DNA of 64,000 nucleotides from Solirubrobacter deserti (GTDB lineage Bacteria; Actinomycetota; Thermoleophilia; Solirubrobacterales; Solirubrobacteraceae): NCBI RefSeq assembly GCF_027587175.1, contig NZ_JAPCID010000044.1:1-64000 (forward strand), given 5' to 3'. This document shows, in pieces, positions 55,475 through 63,686 of the stretch (positions are counted from its first letter, which is position 1; each line of letters begins with the position of its first letter). The position numbers were made by a program, and so were the translations under genes. The notes below the pieces were generated by a model. The model worked only from the letters and a program-made list of their open reading frames with translations, ran no database searches and was not told the DNA's origin.

Positions 55475-56133
55475 GCGGGGCTTTCGGTAACTAGCAACGT
55501 GGCCATCCGCCGAAGTTGCGGATGTGCTTCTTCAGGCCAACTTTCCGGGTCGGCGGGCCACCATGCGTGGGCGTCGTGCTCGGGGTCGCGCGTGACCTGC
55601 GCGCCCGGCGCAAGCCACGCCTGGCCGATCAACATCGCCATGTTCCCGGGCGTCGCGAGCAGGGCCTCGACCTGAATGCGCTCGGGCTCGACGCTCCACT
55701 CCTCCTGCAACTCCCGTCCCAGTGCGAGCTCGGGCCGCTCGCCCGCGTCGACCGCGCCGCCGGCGCCGAGCGCCCACACGCCGGCCCAGCTGGCCACCCA
55801 CGGCGCGCGCCGGCCGGCGAGCCAGCGGCCTTCGTGGTCGCGCACGACGCACAGCACGCTCAGGGCGCCGACGGAGTCGCCGATCAGCCGCAACGCCCAG
55901 CGCATCTCCTCGAGCTCGAGCCGCAGGTCGCCGTCCTCGGCGGTGAAGCCCACCAGGCGCGCGGCCACGCCGTCGTGCGCGGGTGAGCCGCGGTCGCGCA
56001 GCTCCTGGATGACGCGATCGGCCGCCGCGCTGTGCTCGGGCGAAGGCTCGTACGTCGTGCCGCTCCAGTGCGAGGACACCCGGTCCAGCGGCCACGGCCC
56101 GCGCGCGAGGATTCCGGGTGGGTAGGGCAACAC
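55471..56133 (-). CDS. Nudix hydrolase
   Basis: A 220-residue protein with a Nudix box GAGGAVDAGERPELALGREL followed by QEEWSV (pattern Gx5Ex7RExxEEx), which binds metal and pyrophosphate. An N-terminal region of about 80 residues with EMRWALRLIGDSVGALSVLC precedes it, and AWWPADPESWPEEAHPQLRR follows. The substrate could be a nucleoside diphosphate derivative or isopentenyl diphosphate, but neither is shown. The start is GTG at 56133; TAGTCT lies only 4 nt upstream, so the next in-frame TTG (56130, 7 nt) may be the real leaderless start. First gene of the operon leading to kgd. Confidence 0.83.
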   Translation of the reverse strand: MLPYPPGILARGPWPLDRVSSHWSGTTYEPSPEHSAAADRVIQELRDRGSPAHDGVAARLVGFTAEDGDLRLELEEMRWALRLIGDSVGALSVLCVVRDHEGRWLAGRRAPWVASWAGVWALGAGGAVDAGERPELALGRELQEEWSVEPERIQVEALLATPGNMAMLIGQAWLAPGAQVTRDPEHDAHAWWPADPESWPEEAHPQLRRMATLLVTESPA

Positions 56134-56137
56134 GCTG

Positions 56138-56143
56138 AGACTA
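56138..56143 (-). promoter_or_regulatory. -10 element of the Nudix - DUF3817-like - kgd operon
   Basis: TAGTCT lies 4 nt before GTG 56133 and 7 nt before TTG 56130. Confidence 0.4.
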
Positions 56144-56150
56144 GCTCGCC

Positions 56151-56212
56151 GCGCGAGCTCGAGCCCCTAGGGCGAGAACTCGCAGCGAAGTGGCCCCTGG
56201 GCCACTCTCGCC
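56151..56212. repeat. short dispersed repeat, copy 2
   Basis: Matches 11441-11503 over its first 40 bases (33 identical). In this copy ggcgaga (56171-56177) pairs with tctcgcc (56206-56212) and encloses an almost perfect palindrome agtggcccctgggccact (56189-56206). It lies between the divergent Nudix gene and the gene at 56229. Confidence 0.5.
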
Positions 56213-56215
56213 GGG

Positions 56216-56221
56216 TACCCT
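56216..56221 (+). promoter_or_regulatory. -10 element of the gene at 56229
   Basis: TACCCT ends 7 nt before the GTG start at 56229. Confidence 0.45.
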
Positions 56222-56228
56222 TCCGGAC

Positions 56229-56573
56229 GTGAGCGTCGAGGCTTCCAGCAAGAACATGAAGGTCGTGTGCGATGCGAAGGAGCATCACGACAAGACGTGC
56301 CGCTGGAAGGGCAAGGCCACCGAGGTCCACATGGCGTTCTTCGACATCGAGCGCCTGGGCTGGGAAGAGGGCGACGTCATCTGCGGCCTGGTCGTCGTCG
56401 CTGACGGTTCCGTGACCTCCGGTCGCCTGCGGGTGACGTGCGACGCCGAGCCGGACGGCGGCGGCCGCAAGGAAGAGGAAGAGGTCGAGGAGGTCGTCGA
56501 CGCGGTCTCCACGCGCGAGCTGCAGCCGGTCGGTCCCGGCTACGGCTCGTCAAACACGTTCCGCTGCTGCTGA
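56229..56573 (+). CDS. small Cys-containing hypothetical protein
   Basis: A 114-residue acidic soluble protein. Cysteines occur in VVCDAKEHHDKTCRW, DVICGLV, VTCDAE and the terminal RCC; the first group with two His could bind a metal. A Glu/Lys/Val-rich stretch (RKEEEEVEEVVD) precedes the last 20 residues. No family is recognised. The GTG at 56229 was chosen because TACCCT lies 7 nt upstream; the frame extends farther 5' but over the repeat element. It overlaps the convergent HxlR gene by 24 bp, the longest 3' overlap in the window. Confidence 0.65.
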   Translation: MSVEASSKNMKVVCDAKEHHDKTCRWKGKATEVHMAFFDIERLGWEEGDVICGLVVVADGSVTSGRLRVTCDAEPDGGGRKEEEEVEEVVDAVSTRELQPVGPGYGSSNTFRCC

Positions 56574-56924
56574 CACCCGACGGCTCCGGCACTCGGCGAT
56601 CGCGCCCATGTGCTCGTCGCCCCAGTCGCCGAGCGGGATCAGCGCCTCGTTGAGCGACTGACCGAGCGGGGTCAGCGAGTACTCGACGCGCGGCGGGATC
56701 TCCGGGTAGGCCGTGCGCTGGACGAGCCCGTCGGCCTCCATCTGCCGCAGCTGCTGGATCAGCATCTTCTCGCTGATGCCCTTCACGCCGCGGCGCAGCT
56801 CGCCCGGCCGGCGCGGACGCTCGGCCAGCGCCCACAGGATCGAGACCTTCCACTTGCCGCCGATCACCTCGACCGCGGCGTCCAGCCCGCACTCGTACGG
56901 AGGGACGATGTCGTCAGCGCTCAT
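56550..56924 (-). CDS. HxlR-family transcriptional regulator
   Basis: A 124-residue winged-helix regulator. Family hallmarks: CGLDAAVEVIGGKWKVSILW at the N terminus, RPGELRRGVKGISEKMLIQQ (recognition region), MEADGLVQRTAYPEIPPRVEYSLT (wing), then PLGQSLNEALIPLGDWGDEH. The Cys of the N-terminal YECGL is the residue that senses electrophiles or oxidants in some members. It is divergent from an imine-reductase-like/SDR pair, with a 19-bp-period direct repeat between them, so it probably controls that pair and itself. Some additional residues upstream of the ATG at 56924 are in frame but not typical. Confidence 0.9.
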   Translation of the reverse strand: MSADDIVPPYECGLDAAVEVIGGKWKVSILWALAERPRRPGELRRGVKGISEKMLIQQLRQMEADGLVQRTAYPEIPPRVEYSLTPLGQSLNEALIPLGDWGDEHMGAIAECRSRRVSAAAERV

Positions 56925-56933
56925 CGTGTTTCT

Positions 56934-56969
56934 CACTTTGAAGTAGGTACCCCACTTTTGCGTAGGTAC
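56934..56969. promoter_or_regulatory. probable HxlR operator (direct repeat)
   Basis: Two 17-nt units, 56934-56950 and 56953-56969 (14 of 17 identical, cactttgaagtaggtac in the first), repeat with a 19-bp period and share a perfect gtaggtac. They lie in the 81-nt gap between hxlR and its divergent neighbour. A TACCGT -10-like hexamer for the plus-strand gene follows at 56980-56985. Confidence 0.65.
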
Positions 56970-57005
56970 TTGACGATCGTACCGTGCCCCCGGACCATCG
57001 TCGCC

Positions 57006-57833
57006 ATGACAGAGCACAAGCCTGCAGTCACGGTGATCGGGCTCGGCGCGATGGGCAGCGCGCTGGCTTCGACGCTGGTCGCCGCCGGGCACCCGACCAC
57101 CGTCTGGAACCGCACGCCGCGCACCGTCGAGGGCGCCACCGCCGCCGCGAGCGTGGCCGACGCGATCGCCGCGAGCCCGCTCACGCTCGTCTGCGTCGCC
57201 GGCGCCGACGTGGCCGAGGACCTGCTCGCCGGGGCCGGCGACCTGACGGGGCGCACGATCGTCAACTTCACCACCACGACGACCGCCTCGACGAGCGCGG
57301 CGGGCGAGCGCGTGGGCGCGCAGGGCGGGACCTACATCGACGGCGCCATCCTCGCCGTGCCGCCCGCGATCGGGACGGAGACGGCGCTGCTGTTCGTCAG
57401 CGGCGGCGCTCCGGCCGCGCTCGAGACGCTCGGCACGGTGATGGAGGTCGCCGACGCCTCGCTGTGGGACCTCGCGCTGCTGAGCGGGATGTACGGCATG
57501 GTCGGCGGCGCGCTGCAGGCGTTCGCGCTCGTCCGCGCCGCGGGCGGGACCGCGACAGAGCTGAGCGGTCTGCTTGCCTCGTTCGTGGCCGAGATGGCGG
57601 GCGACCTGCCCGGGATGGCCGAGCGGGTCGAGGCCGGCGAGCACCCGACCGCGAGCCCGCTGGCGATGCAGGCGGCGGGCGTCAAGCTCACCGACGTCGC
57701 GCGCGAGTACGGCGTGCGCGCGGACCTGATGGCGCCGATCGAGGCGCTGATCGCCGAGGGCGTCGCCGCGGGCCACGGAGACGAGGACCTGTCCGCGCTC
57801 GTCGAGCTTCTGCGCGAGCCGGTGGCGGCATGA
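57006..57833 (+). CDS. imine-reductase-like NAD(P)-dependent oxidoreductase
   Basis: A 275-residue protein of the beta-hydroxyacid dehydrogenase/imine reductase superfamily. The N-terminal motif [15 protein letters not shown] binds NAD(P). The substrate region reads [20 protein letters not shown]. The helix that carries the catalytic Lys in hydroxyacid dehydrogenases instead reads [20 protein letters not shown], without Lys, which is the imine reductase pattern. The C-terminal domain continues with [20 protein letters not shown]. It therefore more likely reduces C=N or acts on a non-classical substrate. It is coupled to an SDR by an ATGA overlap and divergent from hxlR, which probably regulates it. 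Confidence 0.82.
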   Translation: MTEHKPAVTVIGLGAMGSALASTLVAAGHPTTVWNRTPRTVEGATAAASVADAIAASPLTLVCVAGADVAEDLLAGAGDLTGRTIVNFTTTTTASTSAAGERVGAQGGTYIDGAILAVPPAIGTETALLFVSGGAPAALETLGTVMEVADASLWDLALLSGMYGMVGGALQAFALVRAAGGTATELSGLLASFVAEMAGDLPGMAERVEAGEHPTASPLAMQAAGVKLTDVAREYGVRADLMAPIEALIAEGVAAGHGDEDLSALVELLREPVAA

Positions 57834-58558
57834 GCGGGCGCTACGCGGGACGGACCGCGGTGATCCTCGGCGGGACGCACGGCATGGGCGAAGCGACCGC
57901 CGCGCTGCTGCGCGCCGAGGGCGCTTCGGCGCTGGTCACGGGCCGGCGCGCGGGCGACGTCCACGTCGACCTCACGCGCCTCGCGGACCTCGACGCGCTC
58001 GCCGAGGCCGTGCGCGAGCGCTTCGGGCAGATCGACCTGCTGCACGTCAACGCCGGCTATGCGCAGCTGGAGCCGCCGGAAGCCGTGACCGAGAGCTCGT
58101 ACGACCGCACGTTCGACGTCAACACCAAGGGCGCGTTCTTCGCCGTGCAGAAGTTGGCGCCGCTCGTGCGCGACGGGGGCGCGATCGTCTTCACGAGCTC
58201 GGTCGCCGACCAGGGTGGCTCGCCCGAGATGATCGTCTACGGCGCGGCCAAGGCGGCGGCGCGCTCCATGGTCGCGGGGTTCGCTGCGGCGCTGGCGCCG
58301 CGCGGCATCCGCGTCAACGCCGTGAGCCCCGGCTTCATCGACACGCCGTCGTACGGCATCGAGGGGATCAGCGACGAGGACCGGGCGGCGTTCCACGCCG
58401 TCGGTGACGCCGTGACGCCCATGCGCCGCCACGGAACCGCCGAGGAGGTCGCCCGCGCGGTCGTCTTCCTCGCGTTCGAGGCGACGTTCACCACCGGCGC
58501 GCGCCTGGCCGTGGACGGTGGCCTGGGCGAAGCGCTCGACGTACCCGCCGCGGCGTAG
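57830..58558 (+). CDS. short-chain dehydrogenase/reductase (SDR)
   Basis: A 242-residue classical SDR: cofactor motif [21 protein letters not shown] at about residue 76, catalytic Ser in [11 protein letters not shown], catalytic [11 protein letters not shown] (YxxxK), and the C-terminal FIDTPSYG and [10 protein letters not shown]. The Arg in VTGRRAGDV after the second strand suggests preference for NADP(H). It is translationally coupled to the preceding imine-reductase-like gene (ATGA) and so probably shares HxlR control. The pair may detoxify a reactive carbonyl or imine; the substrate is unknown. Confidence 0.9.
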   Translation: MSGRYAGRTAVILGGTHGMGEATAALLRAEGASALVTGRRAGDVHVDLTRLADLDALAEAVRERFGQIDLLHVNAGYAQLEPPEAVTESSYDRTFDVNTKGAFFAVQKLAPLVRDGGAIVFTSSVADQGGSPEMIVYGAAKAAARSMVAGFAAALAPRGIRVNAVSPGFIDTPSYGIEGISDEDRAAFHAVGDAVTPMRRHGTAEEVARAVVFLAFEATFTTGARLAVDGGLGEALDVPAAA

Positions 58559-58595
58559 ATTCGTCCAGCTGAGGCTTTCCCCCGCGCTCGCGAGC

Positions 58596-58601
58596 TACCG
58601 T
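58596..58601 (+). promoter_or_regulatory. -10 element of the gene at 58611
   Basis: TACCGT ends 9 nt before the ATG at 58611. Confidence 0.45.
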
Positions 58602-58610
58602 GCGGCGGCG

Positions 58611-60446
58611 ATGTCTCGCCTCACCCTGCTCCTCGCGCTCGTGCTGACGGCGCTCGTGGCGCCCGCCGCGCACGCCAACCTGCTGACCAACGCCTCGTTC
58701 GAGCGGCCGTCGTTCGCCGGCTGGGCGCCGTACGGCGGCAACCAGATGGACGTGGGCACGCTCACGACGCCGGGCGTCGCGCGGGAGGGCGCCGGGGTCG
58801 GCGTCGCACAGACCGCGCAGAGCGGCAACTCGTTCCATCAGGACGTCACCACCACGGTGCTGGCCCGGCGCAGCTACAGCCTGTCGATGTGGGTCAAGTC
58901 GGCCAACGGCCAGCCCGTGAAGGCGACGCTCGCGCTGTTCGGCATCCTGCACACCGAGACCGAAGGCACGGGCACGAACTTCACGGCGGGCGGCGAGTGG
59001 ACGCTGGTGACGGCCACGCTCAACACGCAACGCGAGCACAGCGCGCTGCGGGCTCAGGTGTACATGCACACGACGGGACAGGGGCTGCTCGTCGACGGCG
59101 CCCAGCTGCACGACGTGGGCCTGGACAACAGCTCGTTCGAGCTCGGGTCGCCGGCGGGTTGGAGCGCGGACCTCGAGGCCTCGGCGGCCAAGATCGACGA
59201 CGGCGCGCGCGACGGGTTGTGGGCGGGCGTCGTCGGCACCGCCGTGGCCAACCGGTCGATCTACCAGGACCACGGCGTCGGCGTCGGCCCGGGCGCGAGC
59301 TACACGTTCTCGGTCTGGGTGCGCTCGGTCAGCGGCCAGCCCGTGAGCGGCACCGCCGTGCTGTGGGGCCTCGGCGACACGCCCGAGGAGTCCTCGGCCA
59401 CGAGCTTCACCGCCGGAGCCGGTTGGAGTTTGGTCAGCGCGACGCTCAGCCCGGTGCGCGGCCACTCGACCCTGCGCGCGCAACTCTTCATGGTCACGCC
59501 GGGCATCCAGATGTACGTCGACGGCGCGCAGCTGCGCACCAACGAGCTCGGGAACGCCTCCTTCGAGCAGGGGTTCTTCCGCAGCTGGGACCGCTTCCCG
59601 CGCGGCGCGCTCACCGCGTCCACCGAGGTGACCGCCGGCGTGGCGCGGGAGGGCAGCGGCTACGGCGCGGTCCGCACCGAGGTGCCCGGACGCTCGTTCG
59701 TGCAGGAGGCGCCGATCGCGCTGAAGGCCGGCCAGAGCCGCTCGTTCTCGGTCTGGCTGCGCTCGCCCACGGGCGCGCGCGGGTCCGTCGTGCTCACCGG
59801 CTCCAGCGGTGAGAGCGGCGCGACGCCGTTCTACGTCGGGCCGCGCTGGACGCTCGTCTCGGCCCCGCTGGACGCCGGCACCGACCACGGCGGCCTGCGC
59901 GCGGAGGTCGTGCTCGACACGCCCGGCGCCGAGCTCGACGTCGACGGCGCCTCGCTGAGCGCCGGCAACGCGCGCGACGACGCGCTCCTGACCGGGCCGG
60001 ACGTCGCCCCGCCGCCGCCCGCGCCGGACGGCGACGGGGACGGCATCCCGGACTCCGCCGACGTGTGCCCGACGATGAAGGGCGGCGCCATCCGCCGTGG
60101 CTGCCCGCTCGGGCTCACCAACGACACGTCGATCAGCTACGCGCGGACGCGACGCGGGATCCGCGTGCTCCGGTACTACGTCGAGGCGACCAAGGGCGCG
60201 CGCGTGGTCGTCACCTGCTCGCGCGGGTGCAAGAAGACCGTCACCAAGGGCAAGGGCAACAAGCGCATCCAGATCAAGCGCCTGCGCGGCCGGACGCTGC
60301 GCAACGGCGCGCGCATCACGGTCCGGGTGACGATGCCGGGGCGGTTGAGCGCGACGGTGGTCGACAGGGTCGCCAAGCGCCGCCGGGTCGCCGGCCGGCG
60401 GGCCTGCTTCGTCCCGGGCACGACGAAGCCGAAGATCACCTGCTGA
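58611..60446 (+). CDS. secreted protein with three carbohydrate-binding-like repeats and C-terminal Cys module
   Basis: A 611-residue exported protein: signal peptide at residues 1-22 (LTLLLALVLTALVAPAAHA). Three domains of about 145-150 residues each follow, with recurring NASFE (NASFERPSFAGW, NSSFELGSPAGW, NASFEQGFFRSW), YSLSMWVKS / YTFSVWVRS / RSFSVWLRS and VDGAQL / VDGASL motifs, typical of CBM4/9-like sugar-binding modules. A thrombospondin-3-like calcium motif (DGDGDGIPDSADVCP) comes next, and then a 110-residue end module with VTCSRGCKK and ACFVPGTTKPKITC. It may bind cell-wall or environmental polysaccharide. No catalytic domain is present. It overlaps the convergent gene by 11 bp. 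Confidence 0.78.
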   Translation: MSRLTLLLALVLTALVAPAAHANLLTNASFERPSFAGWAPYGGNQMDVGTLTTPGVAREGAGVGVAQTAQSGNSFHQDVTTTVLARRSYSLSMWVKSANGQPVKATLALFGILHTETEGTGTNFTAGGEWTLVTATLNTQREHSALRAQVYMHTTGQGLLVDGAQLHDVGLDNSSFELGSPAGWSADLEASAAKIDDGARDGLWAGVVGTAVANRSIYQDHGVGVGPGASYTFSVWVRSVSGQPVSGTAVLWGLGDTPEESSATSFTAGAGWSLVSATLSPVRGHSTLRAQLFMVTPGIQMYVDGAQLRTNELGNASFEQGFFRSWDRFPRGALTASTEVTAGVAREGSGYGAVRTEVPGRSFVQEAPIALKAGQSRSFSVWLRSPTGARGSVVLTGSSGESGATPFYVGPRWTLVSAPLDAGTDHGGLRAEVVLDTPGAELDVDGASLSAGNARDDALLTGPDVAPPPPAPDGDGDGIPDSADVCPTMKGGAIRRGCPLGLTNDTSISYARTRRGIRVLRYYVEATKGARVVVTCSRGCKKTVTKGKGNKRIQIKRLRGRTLRNGARITVRVTMPGRLSATVVDRVAKRRRVAGRRACFVPGTTKPKITC

Positions 60447-61812
60447 GGTAGAAGGCGGTCTCCGCGCGGCCGAGCTCGGTGACGGGCTCGTCGTCGTAGA
60501 TCCACTCGCGCGCGATCCGGTGCCAGTTGCCGCGCGCGCGCAGCTGGCCGAGGACCGCGAGCGTCAGGGTCTCCACGCGGCGGCCGAAGATGTGGTCGGC
60601 GGGGAGCGTCTCGTGGCGCATCTGGCCGAAGTGCTCCGAGCGCGGGTCGGCCATGTCGATCATCACCTGCGTGGCGATCTCGGGCGTCAGCTCGAGCTCC
60701 TCGTCGGTCAGGTACCACCAGGTCGCGTCGAGGAACTGTGAGAGCAGCTTGTCCGGGCGGAACTTGTCCGGGCGCTTAAGCAGGCCGCCCTCGGCCCAGA
60801 TCTCCCACAGGCGCTCGGCGTCGCCCTCGTGGCCGGCGCGCTGGGTCTCGAGCTCGAGGTCGATCAGGTGCTTCGGCATCACCTTGAACAGGCCGAAGTC
60901 CAGGAACGCGACGCGCTCGTCGGGCAACAGCAGGAAGTTGCCGGGGTGCGGGTCGCCTGAGAACTGCCGGTGGCGGTACATACAGCCGAAGTAGAAGCGG
61001 AAGACGATCTCGCCGACCCGATCGCGCGTGGCCTGGTCGGCCTCCTTGACCGAGTCGAACCCAACGCCCCGGACGAACTCGCTGGTCAGGACCTTCTCCG
61101 CGCTGAGCTCGCTCACGACCGGCGGGACGACGATGAACGGGTGGCCCTTGAAGATGCGGGCGAGCGCGCGCTGGTTCTGCGCCTCGAGCTCGTAGTCGAG
61201 CTCGTCGTAGATGCGGCTGCGGATCTCCTCGGCGGTGTTCTTGACGTCGAGGCCGGGCGCAACCCGCTTCATCAGCCGCAGGATCATCCCGAGGTTCTGC
61301 ATGTCCGCCCGGACCGCCGCGGCGACGCCCGGGTACTGGACCTTGACCGCCACCTCGCGGCCGTCGTGCAGCCGGGCGCGGTAGACCTGGCCGATCGAGG
61401 CGGCGGCGATGGCCTCGGAGTCGAACTCCGCGAAGTGCTCCTTCAGCGGCCCGCCGAGCTCGCTCTCGATCACCTTGCGCATGCCCGCGAAGGAGACGTT
61501 CGGCGCGGCGTCGCGCAGCTTGGCCAGCTTGCGCTGGAACTCCTCGCGGTGCTCCTCCGGCACGAGCCCGACGTCGAGGAAGCTCATCACCTGCCCGAGC
61601 TTCATCGCCGCGCCCTTCATCGTGCCGAGCGCGGTGACGATCTGCTCGGCGGCCTCCAGGTGGCGGCGCTCGAGCGCGGCGCTGCGTCCCTCCTCGGAAC
61701 GGGCGATGTTCGTCGCGCGCGTGCCCAGGTGCCTCGCCGCCTGGCCGGCGGCGAGGCTGGACACCCTCGCCGTGCGCGAGATGCGCGAGGTCGGGATCTT
61801 GTCCTTGGCCAC
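60436..61812 (-). CDS. ABC1/UbiB-family kinase-like protein
   Basis: A 458-residue protein of the AarF/UbiB/ABC1 atypical kinase family. Visible motifs: GAAMKLGQVMSFLD (KxGQ signature), AAASIGQVYRARLHDGREVA (Ala-rich nucleotide loop with AVKVQYPG Lys), SGDPHPGNFLLLPD (catalytic region) and VAFLDFGLFK (DFG-like metal motif). In other bacteria UbiB supports quinone biosynthesis; here the substrate is unknown. The GTG at 61812 gives MAKDKIPTSRISRTARVSSL, a normal family beginning, and overlaps the stop of the upstream gene by 1 nt (TAGTG), so the two are coupled. The longer open frame upstream is read-through. Confidence 0.9.
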   Translation of the reverse strand: MAKDKIPTSRISRTARVSSLAAGQAARHLGTRATNIARSEEGRSAALERRHLEAAEQIVTALGTMKGAAMKLGQVMSFLDVGLVPEEHREEFQRKLAKLRDAAPNVSFAGMRKVIESELGGPLKEHFAEFDSEAIAAASIGQVYRARLHDGREVAVKVQYPGVAAAVRADMQNLGMILRLMKRVAPGLDVKNTAEEIRSRIYDELDYELEAQNQRALARIFKGHPFIVVPPVVSELSAEKVLTSEFVRGVGFDSVKEADQATRDRVGEIVFRFYFGCMYRHRQFSGDPHPGNFLLLPDERVAFLDFGLFKVMPKHLIDLELETQRAGHEGDAERLWEIWAEGGLLKRPDKFRPDKLLSQFLDATWWYLTDEELELTPEIATQVMIDMADPRSEHFGQMRHETLPADHIFGRRVETLTLAVLGQLRARGNWHRIAREWIYDDEPVTELGRAETAFYLSR

Positions 61813-62537
61813 TAGGGGGTCGGCGCGATCGTGGGGGTGGTGGTCGGGGCGACCTGCGGCGTCGGGGTGGCTTGAAGCGGCGGTGTGGCGGTGGGGGAGG
61901 CCGACGGGGTGGGCGTCGCCGTCTCGGTGACCGTCGGCGTGGGCGTCTCGGTCGCCTCCGGCGTCGGGGTCTCCGTCGCCTGCTCCGTGGCCGTCGGGGT
62001 CGCGGTCGGCGTGGGTGTCTCCTCGACGTCGCGGCTGCCGCCGAAGACGCTCGTGGAGCGGCCCTCGCCGCCGCCGACGGAGTGGCCGAAGATGGCGAGC
62101 TCGGACGCCGTCACGACACCCGCGCCGATGACCGCCGCCACGAGCCCGGTCGCGATGCCGAGCTTCCACGGGAAGCCGCGCCGTCTGCGCTCCGGGGCCC
62201 GCAGGCCGAAGGGATCGTCCTCATCGCCCCATCGGGGTACCCGTTCCGGGCCTTCGCCGCGCGCGCCGACGCCCGTGGGCTGCTCGGCGCGCACCGCGGC
62301 GCCCGTCCCGGTCCGGCGGGTGACGCGCGGGACGGTCTGCGTGATCACCTTCGTGGGGCGGTTCAGGGCCTCGGTGACGAGGGCCACGATGATCGGGGTG
62401 ACGGCCGTCGCGATCAACGAGCCGCGCTCCCAGAACATGGGGACGACCACCGCCGCGGCCACGGCGGAGAGGCTCGAGATCAGGAGGGTGGAGAGCTGGA
62501 GGCCGCCCTGTCTGTCTTCCTTGGGGTCGGGGCTCAC
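61812..62537 (-). CDS. membrane protein with Pro/Thr-rich repeat tail
   Basis: A 241-residue protein with two hydrophobic regions: LSTLLISSLSAVAAAVVVPM plus SLIATAVTPIIVALVTEAL near the N terminus, and LGIATGLVAAVIGAGVVTA (about residues 125-143), then a 75-residue tail of near-tandem TPTPT/TETPTP units. The tail looks like a flexible extracytoplasmic stalk, possibly a site for O-glycosylation. I recognise no family. The GTG at 62537 lies 7 nt after TAGTGT. It is coupled to the ABC1-kinase-like gene downstream, so the two may work together at the membrane. Confidence 0.7.
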   Translation of the reverse strand: MSPDPKEDRQGGLQLSTLLISSLSAVAAAVVVPMFWERGSLIATAVTPIIVALVTEALNRPTKVITQTVPRVTRRTGTGAAVRAEQPTGVGARGEGPERVPRWGDEDDPFGLRAPERRRRGFPWKLGIATGLVAAVIGAGVVTASELAIFGHSVGGGEGRSTSVFGGSRDVEETPTPTATPTATEQATETPTPEATETPTPTVTETATPTPSASPTATPPLQATPTPQVAPTTTPTIAPTP

Positions 62538-62544
62538 CCCATCG

Positions 62545-62550
62545 ACACTA
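62545..62550 (-). promoter_or_regulatory. -10 element of the gene pair 62537-60436
   Basis: TAGTGT ends 7 nt before the GTG at 62537 and overlaps the 3' end of the upstream MBL gene. Confidence 0.4.
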
Positions 62551-63288
62551 GCGTTCGATCTTGGAGCCCGGAACGATGTCGTCGCGACCGTCGGGCCAGC
62601 GCACCCAGGCCTTGTGACCGCCGTCGTAGTCGTCGCCCAGAAGGATCAGGGTGGCGTCCTCGCCGAGCGCCTTGCAGGGCTCGTCGCCCTCGGGGTCCAG
62701 GCCGCGCCAGAGACGCACGAACTTGTTGTGCTCGAGCTCGTCGCCGACGGTGCTCGGCTCCGTGTGGCCGGGGCGCAGGACCGTCTCCGGCGGCAGCGTG
62801 AGGATGACCTCCATGATCGAGTGCTTGATGTCCTCGAAGGAGGTGCTGCCGGGCGCGCGGACACCGCCGACCGAGCCCTTGAACAGGGTGTCGCCGGTGA
62901 ACAGCTCCTTGCCGTCGACGAGCAGGTTCAGCATGCCGGCGGTGTGGCCCGGGGTGTGCAGGGCCTTGACGTTGAGCCCGCCGATGGTGAGCTCGTCGCC
63001 GGGATGCAGGTCGCCCGTGGTGCCGGGGACGCGCTCCTCGGGGTGCGCGAGGACCTGGGCGTCCGGGTAGCGCTCGAGCGCGTCGCCGAGGGCGGACACG
63101 TGGTCGCCGTGGTGGTGGGTGAGCAGGATGTGCGTCACGTTGAGCCCGTGCTCGGACGCCTTCGCGAACAAGGGCTCCATCGGCCCGCCCGCGTCGACCA
63201 GGAACGCGTCGGTGTTGGGCCCCGCCGCGACGAGGTAGGTGTTGGTCAGCCAGCCATCACTCATGGAGCGCTCGACGATCATGGCCAT
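62548..63288 (-). CDS. MBL-fold metallo-hydrolase (glyoxalase II-like)
   Basis: A 246-residue metallo-beta-lactamase-fold hydrolase. The zinc motif is ILLTHHHGDHVSALG (HxHxDH), followed by a His in LHTPGHTAGMLN, an Asp in LFTGDTLFKGS, and a His in VLRPGHTEP, the complete two-metal set. The first part resembles glyoxalase II and related thioesterases. A lactoylglutathione-lyase-like VOC gene sits 20 bp away on the opposite strand, which would fit methylglyoxal detoxification, though the pairing is inference. The ATG at 63288 was taken; TACCGT at 63290-63295 lies only 1 nt before it, so ATG 63282 (7 nt away) may be the leaderless start. Confidence 0.88.
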   Translation of the reverse strand: MAMIVERSMSDGWLTNTYLVAAGPNTDAFLVDAGGPMEPLFAKASEHGLNVTHILLTHHHGDHVSALGDALERYPDAQVLAHPEERVPGTTGDLHPGDELTIGGLNVKALHTPGHTAGMLNLLVDGKELFTGDTLFKGSVGGVRAPGSTSFEDIKHSIMEVILTLPPETVLRPGHTEPSTVGDELEHNKFVRLWRGLDPEGDEPCKALGEDATLILLGDDYDGGHKAWVRWPDGRDDIVPGSKIER

Positions 63289-63289
63289 G

Positions 63290-63299
63290 ACGGTACTCT
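63290..63299. promoter_or_regulatory. overlapping divergent -10 elements
   Basis: TACTCT (63294-63299, plus strand) ends 9 nt before the VOC gene ATG. TACCGT (63290-63295, minus strand) faces the MBL gene. They overlap within a 20-nt divergent gap. Confidence 0.45.
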
Positions 63300-63308
63300 C
63301 GCGACGCT

Positions 63309-63686
63309 ATGGAGCTGATTCATACCTGCTACCGGATCGGCGATATCGACCGGTCCGTGGCCTTCTACGAGGCGCTCGGGTTCGAGGAGCGGCGGCGGAT
63401 GAACATCCGCGACGAGGCGATCAACGTCTTCATGGGCCTGCCGGGCGACGGCGACCGGCTCGAGCTGACCTACAACCACGGCGTCGACTCCTACGAGCTC
63501 GGCACGGGCTACAACCACATCGCGCTCACCGTCGACGACATCAACGGGACGCTGGAGCGGCTGAAGGGCCAGGGCATCGAGCCCGAGAAGCCGCCGTACC
63601 AGGTGCGCGAGGGCGGCTCGTTCATCGCCTTCGTCCGCGATCCCGACGGTTACCGGATCGAGCTGATCGAGAAGAACAAGGGGTGA
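63309..63686 (+). CDS. glyoxalase/VOC-family protein (lactoylglutathione lyase-like)
   Basis: A 125-residue two-motif VOC protein of glyoxalase I type: HTCYRIGDIDRSVAFYEALG (first metal His), LELTYNHGVDSYELGTGYNH (Glu, then His), IALTVDDINGTLERLKGQGI and a FIAFVRDPDGYRIELIE end (Glu). This order of His, Glu, His, Glu ligands is the metal set of glyoxalase I, which isomerises hemithioacetals of methylglyoxal. Actinobacteria use mycothiol rather than glutathione, so the real thiol partner may differ. Divergent from the MBL hydrolase; its stop overlaps the next ATG by 1 nt (TGATG). Confidence 0.9.
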   Translation: MELIHTCYRIGDIDRSVAFYEALGFEERRRMNIRDEAINVFMGLPGDGDRLELTYNHGVDSYELGTGYNHIALTVDDINGTLERLKGQGIEPEKPPYQVREGGSFIAFVRDPDGYRIELIEKNKG

